A stretch of 28,464 nt of DNA from a virus. The stretch is taken from IMG/VR virus record IMGVR_UViG_3300032282_004551, positions 1 through 28,464 of that record; one strand, given 5' to 3'. The position numbers and the translations under genes were made by a program. Of the stretch, positions 7,114 to 13,538 are shown piece after piece. The stretch's first letter is position 1, and the number at the start of each line of letters is the position of its first letter. Under the pieces are notes generated by a model, which was given only the letters and a program-made list of their open reading frames with translations, had not been told where the DNA came from and searched no databases.

Positions 7114-7764
7114 ATGAATACATCAGGAAATTTATTTAAAAAAAATTTTGAAAAAGAAGCCGGAAGTTTACCCGACACATCTAAAATAATGTCAGATGTA
7201 TCAAGTATGATGTCTGATATGAAAGAAGAAGAAATCGGAGAAAAATGGAGTGAGAAATACAAAAAAAGTATTGATTGTAGTCACCCAAAAGGATTTAGTC
7301 AAAGGGCTCATTGTCAAGGGAAAAAGAAAAAATCTGAGAATAAAGAAGCAACCGGTTCAGGTGGTGGTGTAGGGGGGTTTGAAGGACCTATTGCATTTAA
7401 AGATAGTGAGTTTGTTAGGAAAAGTTTCGCAGAAACACCAAAACTAAAAAAAGTTGAAGCAACTGAAGCAACAGGTTCCGGTTCAGTAGGATCATATAAA
7501 ACACCAGCCGCTTGGGCAAAATCAACAAGTAAAAAAAATTGGAGAGGAAAATCTAAAACACAGATACCGGGAGGTTCATTTGTTTCAGTTAAAGAAAAAT
7601 GTAAAAAATTCCCATATTGTAATCAAGGTGATATAAAGGCACTTAACATTTTTCAAAATGAAGAATTAAAAAGTGCAATATCTAATGTGTCAAAAAAACT
7701 TAACATTAGTGAAAATGTAATAAAATCAATTTTGATGTACGAAATAGAAAAATTGAACAAATAA
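7114..7764 (+). CDS. Probable virion-associated protein with CSHPKGFSQ/AHC and EATGSG repeats
   Basis: A 216-residue protein from the ATG at 7114; an in-frame ATG at 7105 would overlap the previous gene by 8 bp. Visible motifs are a Cys/His patch (DCSHPKGFSQRAHCQGKKKK, residues ~54-73) and two glycine-rich repeats beginning EATGSG, one with VGGFEGPIAF and one with VGSYKTPAAWAKS. After the second repeat comes a basic stretch (KKNWRGKSK), then CKKFPYCNQGDIKALNIF and a final helix. Such EATGSG and PKGFSQ/AHC motifs recur, as I remember, in uncharacterised proteins of large T4-like phages, so a head or virion role is plausible but unproven. Last gene before a late-type promoter at 7768. Confidence 0.75.
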   Translation: MNTSGNLFKKNFEKEAGSLPDTSKIMSDVSSMMSDMKEEEIGEKWSEKYKKSIDCSHPKGFSQRAHCQGKKKKSENKEATGSGGGVGGFEGPIAFKDSEFVRKSFAETPKLKKVEATEATGSGSVGSYKTPAAWAKSTSKKNWRGKSKTQIPGGSFVSVKEKCKKFPYCNQGDIKALNIFQNEELKSAISNVSKKLNISENVIKSILMYEIEKLNK

Positions 7765-7767
7765 AGA

Positions 7768-7779
7768 TATTTATAAATA
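7768..7779 (+). promoter_or_regulatory. T4-late-like promoter element before 7788
   Basis: An exact TATTTATAAATA followed by AAAA, ending 8 nt before the ATG at 7788. The same 16-mer, with the same 8-nt spacing, precedes the gene at 21822. No -35 element accompanies it, as in T4 late promoters. Confidence 0.6.
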
Positions 7780-7787
7780 AAAACAAA

Positions 7788-9131
7788 ATGAACAAATTTC
7801 AAAACAAAATAGACAAACTGTTAACTAAAATTCTTGAAGAAGAGATAAATAATAAATCTGAAAATATGTCTAAAATCGTATCAGAACAAATGTTTAGACA
7901 TAAAGGAAGGATATCTCCTCAAGACTTTGTTAAACTTCAAAAAATAAAAAATAAAAAACCTGTATTTGAAGAAAGTGAAGTTTGTAATGAATGTGGTGTG
8001 GGTGAAATGCACGAAGGAGTATGTAATGAATGTGGATACGGTAGAATGGAAGAAGATATGGATGAAGAAATGGAAGAAGGTAATGAGTTTACCGGTGAGT
8101 TGGAAAAAGCGAGAAAAGAACATAAAAAAGAATTTACTGTTGGTGGTAAAACATATCCTGTTAGAGAAGGAAAAGAAAAATGGATTCAAAAAACTAAGAT
8201 GCACAAAGGAGCATTACATAAAAAATTAGGTACACCTGAAGGAGAAAAAATACCAAAATCAGAACTAAATAAACTTAAAAAAGAGTTGGAATCTAAAGCT
8301 AAAGGGGATAAAAAATTGTCAGCATCTGATTTAAAGTTGTTAAAACAAGTTAATTTGGCACTTACATTAGGTGGAATTAAAGAAAGTAGAAATATATTAT
8401 CTCTTAATGAAAACGAACTAATTGATATGATTGAAAAAATTGTTGTCGAAGAAAAGGAGAAAGAAAAATCTAGTTTTTCAATGAAAGATCCAATCGGGTT
8501 AACTAAAACAAAAAAAGCACAAAGTGGAAGTAAATCTGAAAATGAAAAACATATTCAAGATGTTACTAAAAAGTTAACAGATTATTTAAAAAGTGGATCA
8601 AAAAGTAAATTTGAAATGGAAACTGAAAGTTTTCCAAAAGGAAATGGTGAATTAGGTGAAATGGATAAAAAGGCGTACCAAGCATCTGATGCGGTTGATG
8701 AATATATCGAAGCTTTCTCATATCCCGGACAAACAAACATTGTTTTTGATGAAATTCATCCTGAAAAAGAAAGAATTAAAAAATATCTTGAAGGAGATAG
8801 AACAACTGGTAATGCGGAATTAGATGAAAAAGGAAAGGCGTTGGGAAATGTTGTTCCAAGTAAAGTTGGTAAAAGATTTATGAAAAATTATGAAGAAAAT
8901 TTATACGGGGTGGAACAAAAACATGCATCATATAAAAGAGTTAATCAACCCGTGGATGTTGCAGGAGAAAGTAAACCTACAGGACATCTTAAAGATATTA
9001 AAAATTCAGAAAAAAAAGCAAGTAATATCTTAAATCAATTAGAGTCAACGGAAGATAAAAAAAATAAAGTGATTCTTGAAGATATGAAAAAAATGAAAAA
9101 TTTAATAAATTATAATTCAAAGACTCAATAA
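7788..9131 (+). CDS. Probable packaged/structural phage protein with zinc-ribbon-like motif
   Basis: A 447-residue, very charged protein. The N-terminus MNKFQNKIDKLLTKILEEE is an amphipathic helix ending in Leu-x-Glu-type sites, similar to T4 capsid-targeting peptides cut by the prohead protease. Next come a CxxC-X9-CxxC motif (Cys66, 69, 79, 82), an acidic stretch, and a module with MHKGALHKKLGTPEGEKIP (near residues 138-156) that I recall in several phage proteins. A second helix, LSLNENELIDMIEKIVVEE (~203-222), echoes the N-terminal one. The C-terminal half is helical with no recognised enzyme motif. It is preceded by a late-type promoter and followed by a terminator-like hairpin, so it forms its own late transcription unit. 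Packaging in the head is inferred. Confidence 0.8.
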   Translation: MNKFQNKIDKLLTKILEEEINNKSENMSKIVSEQMFRHKGRISPQDFVKLQKIKNKKPVFEESEVCNECGVGEMHEGVCNECGYGRMEEDMDEEMEEGNEFTGELEKARKEHKKEFTVGGKTYPVREGKEKWIQKTKMHKGALHKKLGTPEGEKIPKSELNKLKKELESKAKGDKKLSASDLKLLKQVNLALTLGGIKESRNILSLNENELIDMIEKIVVEEKEKEKSSFSMKDPIGLTKTKKAQSGSKSENEKHIQDVTKKLTDYLKSGSKSKFEMETESFPKGNGELGEMDKKAYQASDAVDEYIEAFSYPGQTNIVFDEIHPEKERIKKYLEGDRTTGNAELDEKGKALGNVVPSKVGKRFMKNYEENLYGVEQKHASYKRVNQPVDVAGESKPTGHLKDIKNSEKKASNILNQLESTEDKKNKVILEDMKKMKNLINYNSKTQ

Positions 9132-9158
9132 AATTCACATTATCAATATTTTAACTAT

Positions 9159-9191
9159 ATTCTCCATAGATAAACTATGGAGAATTTTTTT
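9159..9191 (+). terminator. Intrinsic terminator hairpin that contains the next gene's start codon
   Basis: ATTCTCCATAG (9159-9169), loop ATAAA, CTATGGAGAAT (9175-9185), an 11-bp perfect stem followed by seven T (9185-9191). It would end transcription from the gene at 7788. The right arm holds the ATG at 9177, so the hairpin may also hide that start codon in read-through RNA. Confidence 0.72.
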
Positions 9192-9638
9192 AATTGGATG
9201 TCAAAAATGGTTCCAAAAGATGAGGTTGAAATTTGGTTCAATGTTCATAATATGAATTATGAAAAAATTGAACTATTTGGTGATATATTCAAATCTTTGA
9301 ATTATATTGTCATGGATACTTATTTGGGTAATGATGATGTGGACACACGGATAGAGATTAATGAAACCGATAAAGAAGTTCATTTTGAATGGTGTTGGGA
9401 AAAACTTATTAAAAATTTTAATAGTGAAAATGTTAAAATAAAAGAAACCGGGCAACACAAGGATTACTTCAAATCATTCTTTTTAGACACATTTTATAAC
9501 CCCAAGGAGAGAAGTTTAAAGAATGCAATACCAAATTTCTTAGAGGATGTTTTTGATTTAGAAAAATCTTTTTCTAAACCTGATCTTGATATTCTAACAG
9601 AACTTTATCTTCTTTTAGATAAAAATATTCAATCATAA
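9177..9638 (+). CDS. Hypothetical acidic phage protein
   Basis: A 153-residue soluble protein rich in Trp, Phe, Asp and Glu (FFNWMSKMVPKDEVEIWF, HFEWCWEKLI, FLEDVFDLEKSF). No known domain recognised. The first ATG (9177) sits in the right arm of a terminator-like hairpin and the T-tract encodes Phe4-Phe5; alternative starts are Met8 (9198) and Met11 (9207). A weak -7-like box (TATATTCT, 9156-9163) overlaps the left arm; RNA starting from it would lack most of that arm and so leave the ATG free. Function unknown. Confidence 0.78.
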   Translation: MENFFNWMSKMVPKDEVEIWFNVHNMNYEKIELFGDIFKSLNYIVMDTYLGNDDVDTRIEINETDKEVHFEWCWEKLIKNFNSENVKIKETGQHKDYFKSFFLDTFYNPKERSLKNAIPNFLEDVFDLEKSFSKPDLDILTELYLLLDKNIQS

Positions 9639-9640
9639 TA

Positions 9641-9671
9641 TTGACACAATCAAATTGAAAGTTTATATTTA
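9641..9671 (+). promoter_or_regulatory. Promoter upstream of the histone H1-like gene
   Basis: ATTG (9640-9643), 20 nt, TATATTTA (9664-9671) fits the window's TTTG-N20-TAnnTTTG pattern with one mismatch in each box. The same bases also read as TTGACA-N17-TATATT, a textbook sigma-70 form. A late-like TATAAAAA lies closer to the ATG at 9693. Confidence 0.5.
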
Positions 9672-9692
9672 ACTTATAAAAATAAATAAAAT

Positions 9693-9875
9693 ATGGAAAC
9701 ATTAGAACAAATTAAAATTTTAACTGAAACACTTTCAGTAGATGTTACTAAATTCTACGGAGGAAATAAAAGTGCGGGAACTAGAGCGAGAAAAACGGCT
9801 CAAGAACTAAAAGCTCTTTTACAAAAATTAAGAGGTGAAATTTTAGAAAACAGAAAGACAGAAGAAAATGCATAA
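9693..9875 (+). CDS. Histone H1-like (Hc1-type) DNA-binding protein
   Basis: A 60-residue protein resembling the small histone H1-like proteins of Bacteroidota: METLEQIKILTETLSVD, then KFYGGNKSAGTRARKTAQEL with the characteristic GN-SAGTRARK segment, then a Leu/Lys helix (LKALLQKLRGEI). These basic helical proteins bind DNA and are thought to help compact it; here it could condense phage DNA or bind the host nucleoid. The family reading comes from the conserved central motif. The C-terminus lacks the long Lys/Ala tail of some relatives. Its end overlaps the start of a 59-codon membrane-protein gene (9868). Confidence 0.75.
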   Translation: METLEQIKILTETLSVDVTKFYGGNKSAGTRARKTAQELKALLQKLRGEILENRKTEENA

Positions 9876-10047
9876 TATATCTATTTTCTTACTAGTCTTC
9901 ACAATTTTAGTCTCAATTAGAGGACTTAATAAAGTTATAAGTACCCTGTTACAAAAAGAACCACAACCGGTAAATTTTAGTAATAGGGAACTTATTTACT
10001 TAGGACTATCAATTAGTTACGTTATAACATATATTTTAAGCAAATGA
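9868..10047 (+). CDS. Small membrane protein, 59 residues
   Basis: An ORF of 59 codons starting inside the end of the H1-like gene (8-bp overlap) and ending with ATGA shared with the next start, so it fills the gap between the two exactly. It has two hydrophobic segments: residues ~3-18 (NISIFLLVFTILVSI) and ~41-57 (ELIYLGLSISYVITYIL), joined by a polar loop with KEPQPVNFSNR. Probable small double-pass inner-membrane protein of unknown function. The exact fit between neighbours with stop-start overlaps on both sides is the main support. Confidence 0.75.
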   Translation: MHNISIFLLVFTILVSIRGLNKVISTLLQKEPQPVNFSNRELIYLGLSISYVITYILSK

Positions 10048-10496
10048 GTTTTTATAAAGAATTAATACCGTTCATGGATTATATCCATTCAATAAGAAAA
10101 CTTGAAAATTATTTAAGTTTTGATATGAAATTTCCAATTAAATGGAGTTTACCTAAAAATATTAGTGAAGAGGGACAGTTAGTTCCTTTTGATGTTGGTA
10201 TTGAAAACTTAAAAGGGTGGTCATTTGTAAGTAAGATAGAAGAGAGTGAAGTTAGTTTAATTTTAACTAAAATACTCAAAATTATTAAGTATAATAAAGA
10301 AAGAGAAATTAAAGAAAAACTATTTAAAGAAACGGTAGATAGACTTAAATCAACTTTTGAAAAAACAGATTTAGATAAACTTCAAAAATTATATTTTGAT
10401 TTTGAATCGGATTATGATGAAAACCTTTTAGATGATGGAACAAATGAATCGGGAAAAGATGTTGAATTGGTTGAACAAGGAAAAAAAGAAAGATGA
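10044..10496 (+). CDS. Hypothetical soluble phage protein
   Basis: A 150-residue protein with no membrane segment. The N-terminal ~75 residues contain a predicted strand-rich part (FDMKFPIKWSLPKNI, GWSFVSKIEESEVSLIL), then helices, and an acidic C-terminus (FDFESDYDENLLDDG). No domain recognised. Its start overlaps the stop of the small membrane gene (ATGA), and the next small gene starts within its last 40-65 bp in another frame, so it belongs to a run of coupled small genes from 9693 to 10823. Function unknown. Confidence 0.78.
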   Translation: MSFYKELIPFMDYIHSIRKLENYLSFDMKFPIKWSLPKNISEEGQLVPFDVGIENLKGWSFVSKIEESEVSLILTKILKIIKYNKEREIKEKLFKETVDRLKSTFEKTDLDKLQKLYFDFESDYDENLLDDGTNESGKDVELVEQGKKER

Positions 10497-10629
10497 GTTA
10501 GAAATAACGCAAAATAAGGAAAAGTTAATCCAAGAGATAAGTAAGTTGGATAAGACTAAAATGTTCACCAAACCGGAAGAAAAAAATAATATATGGAAGA
10601 AAATAAAAAAACTAATTTGGGGGATTTAG
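10459..10629 (+). CDS. Small basic hypothetical protein overlapping both neighbours
   Basis: A 56-residue, Lys-rich protein read from the ATG at 10459 (in-frame ATGs at 10432, 10435 and 10444 would lengthen it and increase the overlap with the preceding gene). It begins MLNWLNKEKKKDELEI and ends with a Trp/Lys-rich amphipathic stretch (NNIWKKIKKLIWGI), possibly membrane- or nucleic-acid-associating. It overlaps the upstream gene by 38 bp and the downstream gene by 37 bp, all in different frames. Unrecognised; moderately likely to be real because it fills the space between two convincing genes. Confidence 0.55.
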   Translation: MLNWLNKEKKKDELEITQNKEKLIQEISKLDKTKMFTKPEEKNNIWKKIKKLIWGI

Positions 10630-10823
10630 AGAAATTAGCATTAATTACTGAATCATTACAATCGTTATTTTTAGGTAAATCTACTGTTGTACTCGAATTA
10701 GACAAAGATGAATATAAAAAAATAATAAGTTATTTTAGGGAAATTGATAGAAATCATAAACAATTTACAATCGATATCTCAGGTACTGACTTTGTTTTTA
10801 TTTTGAACGAGGATGTTCAGTAA
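10593..10823 (+). CDS. Small hypothetical phage protein
   Basis: A 76-residue soluble protein, MEENKKTNLGDLEKLALITE followed by a beta-rich part (KSTVVLELDKDEYKKIISYF, FTIDISGTDFVFIL). I do not recognise a named domain. It closes the run of coupled small genes begun at 9693. Its last 26 bp are convergent with and overlap the end of the minus-strand gene at 10798-11442; no terminator hairpin is evident between them. Confidence 0.75.
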   Translation: MEENKKTNLGDLEKLALITESLQSLFLGKSTVVLELDKDEYKKIISYFREIDRNHKQFTIDISGTDFVFILNEDVQ

Positions 10824-11442
10824 ATTTCTTATATAAAATCTTTTTATCTATACCCATAGAACTTAACATCTCAAACAAATACTTTCTTTGGGCTGATGAA
10901 TTATCTTTCACAAAAATACAATCACCTCTTTTTTGTTTAAAGAAATAACTAGATATCGAATCTAAAAACCTTGATGTTTCATCTTCATTTTTTAAAGAAA
11001 AAAGAGATACTTTATCGTTATTCTGTACGATTACTTTGTTGTTTAACCCAGAAACCAACTTAATTCCGTCTTTTTTCAAATAAGTTTTTATAAAATAATC
11101 AATATCAATTTTTTCTTTTTTTTGTAAATCAAAAATTTTTTCCTCAATATTGTATGAAATTATTTCACTTAAAGTCATTCCGGAGTCATCAATTTTAACT
11201 TTTATGTTTCTACCCATTTCATCTGTCATGTAAATTGGAAACAACCTATTTGAACTCAATTCAATTAATCCGAGTTCATATAAACAAACTTTAGTATTTT
11301 CAACTTCTTTTTTAAAAATAACAGAATCACTCTTTAACTTTAATTTATTAAAAAATTCTTTTGCCCTCTTGTAAGTTACAAATTTCTTTATTATTTTTTT
11401 TCTGACTTTATTCTTGAATAGAACGACTAAATAATTTTCCAT
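10798..11442 (-). CDS. Hypothetical conserved phage protein
   Basis: A 214-residue protein read from the ATG at 11442. A start at 11463 is possible, but then a TATATTTT -7-like box (11450-11457 on this strand, 7 nt from the ATG) would be inside the gene. Basic N-terminus (MENYLVVLFKNKVRKKIIKK), Lys-rich throughout, with MTDEMGRNIKVKIDDS in the middle and a Cys/Lys-rich end. No domain recognised. It is the only minus-strand gene in the first 12 kb apart from a 46-residue one at 12423, and is divergent from dnaJ with a 44-bp A+T-rich gap that must hold both promoters. Confidence 0.8.
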   Translation of the reverse strand: MENYLVVLFKNKVRKKIIKKFVTYKRAKEFFNKLKLKSDSVIFKKEVENTKVCLYELGLIELSSNRLFPIYMTDEMGRNIKVKIDDSGMTLSEIISYNIEEKIFDLQKKEKIDIDYFIKTYLKKDGIKLVSGLNNKVIVQNNDKVSLFSLKNEDETSRFLDSISSYFFKQKRGDCIFVKDNSSAQRKYLFEMLSSMGIDKKILYKKFTEHPRSK

Positions 11443-11486
11443 ATATATAAAAATATAATACATTAATAAAAAATAAAATACAGAAA

Positions 11487-12437
11487 ATGCAAGATAATTT
11501 TTATGAAATCTTAGGGGTTGAAGAAACCGCCACTGAAAGTGAAATAAAATCGGCTTATAGAAATTTGGCTAAGAAACACCATCCGGACAAAGGTGGGGAT
11601 GAAAATGTCTTCAAAAAAATATCAACAGCATATGAAGTTTTAGGTGATCCTCAGAAAAGATCACAATACGATAATCAAAAAAATAATCCATTTGCTGGCA
11701 TGGGCGGAGGATTTGAAGATATGTTCTCTCAAATGTTTGGCGGTAATCCATTCGGGGGAGGAAATCCTTTTGGTGGACAAAGAAGACAAAGTGCCCCATC
11801 AAAAACAGTTAAAGTTGAAATTACGCCAATAGAATCTTATTTAGGTTCAGAAAAAAATGTAATTTATATTAAAGATACCCAATGTCAAACCTGTGGTGGA
11901 TCGGGAGGAGAACAACAACATTGTAATATATGTAAAGGAAGTGGATTCCAACTTAAAGTTATGGGAACTGGATTCATGGTTCAACATGTTAGAACAGTTT
12001 GTGATGGTTGTGGGGGAAGAGGATATAAGATTGTTAAAAAATGTAACCCTTGTAATGGAAATGGAACAAACCCAACAACTCAGGACGTTAGGATAAAAAT
12101 TCCGGTTGGAATTGATAGTGGACAATATTTAAAATTGCAGGGGTATGGTGATTTTGTTAATGGTGCATATGGAGACTTGTTACTTCAAATAGAAGTGGTA
12201 CCAAAAGATGGGTATGAAAAGATGAATAATGATTTGATATATAACTTATACTTGGATTTCAGTGGAATAAAAAAAGAGTATTACTTAATACCTCATCCAA
12301 GCGGGGATTTGAACATGGCGGCACCAAAGATGTTTGATACTTCAAAACCTTTAAGATTAAAAGGGAAAGGATACAATGGGGGAGATATGTATGTTAAACT
12401 TAATGTTAAGTTTGATAGAGAATCAATTACCAAATAG
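11487..12437 (+). CDS. dnaJ: DnaJ-type co-chaperone (Hsp40 class A)
   Basis: A 316-residue protein with the full class A architecture. A J domain covers residues 1-~65 with HPD at 32-34, followed by a Gly/Phe region (~68-95, GMGGGFEDMFSQMFGGNPFG). Four zinc-binding repeats follow, starting at Cys133 (CQTCGGSG), Cys146 (CNICKGSG), Cys172 (CDGCGGRG) and Cys186 (CNPCNGNG), then the C-terminal substrate domain. It stimulates DnaK ATPase and binds unfolded proteins. No dnaK or grpE is in the window, so it would work with the host's DnaK, for instance in virion assembly or replication complex remodelling. It is shorter than host DnaJ (~370-390), mainly through a shorter C-terminus. The 3' end overlaps a 46-residue minus-strand gene by 15 bp. 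Confidence 0.95.
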   Translation: MQDNFYEILGVEETATESEIKSAYRNLAKKHHPDKGGDENVFKKISTAYEVLGDPQKRSQYDNQKNNPFAGMGGGFEDMFSQMFGGNPFGGGNPFGGQRRQSAPSKTVKVEITPIESYLGSEKNVIYIKDTQCQTCGGSGGEQQHCNICKGSGFQLKVMGTGFMVQHVRTVCDGCGGRGYKIVKKCNPCNGNGTNPTTQDVRIKIPVGIDSGQYLKLQGYGDFVNGAYGDLLLQIEVVPKDGYEKMNNDLIYNLYLDFSGIKKEYYLIPHPSGDLNMAAPKMFDTSKPLRLKGKGYNGGDMYVKLNVKFDRESITK

Positions 12438-12563
12438 TTTGTGATAAAGTGATATGGTACCATAAACCGATGATAATAGGATATATATACCAATTATTAT
12501 CATTAACCATTCTTTTTTATTTAGTGATGTTTTTTTACAAGATTTACATTTTTTATTTTCCAT
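12423..12563 (-). CDS. Tiny membrane protein with CxxC motif, 46 residues
   Basis: An ORF of 46 residues in the otherwise empty stretch after dnaJ. N-terminus MENKKCKSCKKTSLNKKEW has a CxxC pair, followed by one hydrophobic segment (LMIIIGIYILLSSVYGTI, ~20-37) and a short polar tail. On its strand a TATATTTA box (12569-12576) lies 5 nt before the ATG, with TTTA 19 nt further upstream (12596-12599), a promoter arrangement seen at other genes here. The last 15 bp converge with dnaJ. A zinc-binding or redox-active membrane microprotein is possible; function unknown. Confidence 0.7.
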   Translation of the reverse strand: MENKKCKSCKKTSLNKKEWLMIIIGIYILLSSVYGTISLYHKLFGN

Positions 12564-12568
12564 ACTTT

Positions 12569-12599
12569 TAAATATAAATCCCGGTAAATTTTTTGTAAA
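12569..12599 (-). promoter_or_regulatory. Promoter for the tiny minus-strand gene
   Basis: Read on the minus strand: TTTA, 19 nt, TATATTTA, then 5 nt to the ATG at 12563. It differs from the consensus by one base in each box. Confidence 0.42.
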
Positions 12600-12649
12600 C
12601 ATTTTCTTTTGTCATTTATTATCTTTATATTTCTAAAAACGAAAAAAAT

Positions 12650-13495
12650 ATGTGTATAAGTTACATTGGTGGAAAGGCAAGAATTGGGAAATGGATTGCA
12701 CCATTCATCCCAACAGATATTGAAACGTACGTAGAAGGATTCTCGGGTATGTTTTGGGTGTTTTTTAATATGGACTTGGAGTTATACCCAAATCTAAAAA
12801 CAGTCGTATATAACGACTATAATGGACTCAACGCAAATCTTTATAAGTGTATTAAAGATTATGATAGATTGTGGGATGTTTTAAGTACATATCCTTGTCA
12901 ACAATTGGGGGTAGAGAACACACCTCCGGAATATTCAGAAATGTTTAAAGAATACCAAAAGGAGATATTTGATCCATCATATGTTATTGGTAGTAAACCT
13001 AACTATGATGCTGCTGGAAAGTATGTTTACGTGTTGACACAAATATTTTCAGGTTCAAAACCGGAAACATCATCTTACACTGATTATAAGGGTAAGTATC
13101 GTTGTAAGATTCTTATTTTTATGGACAAATTAAAGAATCCAAAATACAGAGAACATTTTGATAAGATAACTTTTGTAGAAAACCTTGATTTTGAGGATGT
13201 TGTAAAGAAATATGATTCAGAATCAACTTATTTCTATATGGATCCACCTTATTGGAAAACAGAAAACTACTATTCCAACCATGATTTTGATAGAGAAGAC
13301 CATGAAAGATTGGCAAATTGTTTAAAACAAATTCAAGGTAAATTTAGTTTATCGTATTATGATTTTGAGTTGTTACACACTTGGTTTCCGGAGAATGTAT
13401 ATCGTTGGGAAAGAAAAAAGTTTGCTAAAGCTGCGGCAGCTAAGAAAAATACAAAACAAAATATGGGGGAAGAACTCTTAATATTAAATTATTGA
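12650..13495 (+). CDS. DNA adenine methylase, Dam/D12 class
   Basis: A 281-residue N6-adenine DNA methyltransferase of the alpha (D12) class: N-terminal SYIGGKARIGKWI (AdoMet contact), motif I YVEGFSGMFWVFFN near residues 27-40, and catalytic DPPY at 198-201 (FYMDPPYW), in that order. Length is normal for the family. No nuclease gene is adjacent, so it is likely a solitary methylase that marks phage DNA against host restriction or affects gene expression. The target sequence cannot be read from the protein. A Lys/Ala-rich tail (KKFAKAAAAKKNTKQN) precedes the C-terminus. Region 12564-12649 upstream is A+T-rich with TATCTTTA and TATATTTC, but neither has a well-spaced -33 TTTG. Confidence 0.92.
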   Translation: MCISYIGGKARIGKWIAPFIPTDIETYVEGFSGMFWVFFNMDLELYPNLKTVVYNDYNGLNANLYKCIKDYDRLWDVLSTYPCQQLGVENTPPEYSEMFKEYQKEIFDPSYVIGSKPNYDAAGKYVYVLTQIFSGSKPETSSYTDYKGKYRCKILIFMDKLKNPKYREHFDKITFVENLDFEDVVKKYDSESTYFYMDPPYWKTENYYSNHDFDREDHERLANCLKQIQGKFSLSYYDFELLHTWFPENVYRWERKKFAKAAAAKKNTKQNMGEELLILNY

Positions 13496-13515
13496 TTACT
13501 TTTGTATTATAAAGA

Positions 13516-13527
13516 TATTTATAATAA
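13516..13527 (+). promoter_or_regulatory. Variant late-like promoter element before 13539
   Basis: TATTTATAATAA, one base deleted relative to the TATTTATAAATA element at 7768 and 21802, ending 11 nt before the ATG at 13539. Confidence 0.45.
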
Positions 13528-13538
13528 AATTAATTAAA

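Noticed and set aside
9641-9669. A textbook TTGACA-N17-TATATT E. coli-type promoter
   Set aside because: The same bases fit the local ATTG-N20-TATATTTA pattern, and other genes in the window follow that pattern; kept as one promoter feature.
11847-12125. Long minus-strand and alternative-frame ORFs inside dnaJ, IMPDH and the 7788 gene
   Set aside because: They lie antisense to or out of frame with unmistakable genes, with low-complexity Ser/Phe/Asn or Lys translations.
12470-12517. A 9-bp inverted repeat (ATGATAATA/TATTATCAT) followed by a T-rich stretch, a possible dnaJ terminator
   Set aside because: The stem has only two G-C pairs and the loop is long (16 nt) in a very A+T-rich region; also inside the 46-residue minus-strand gene. 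Not strong enough to list.
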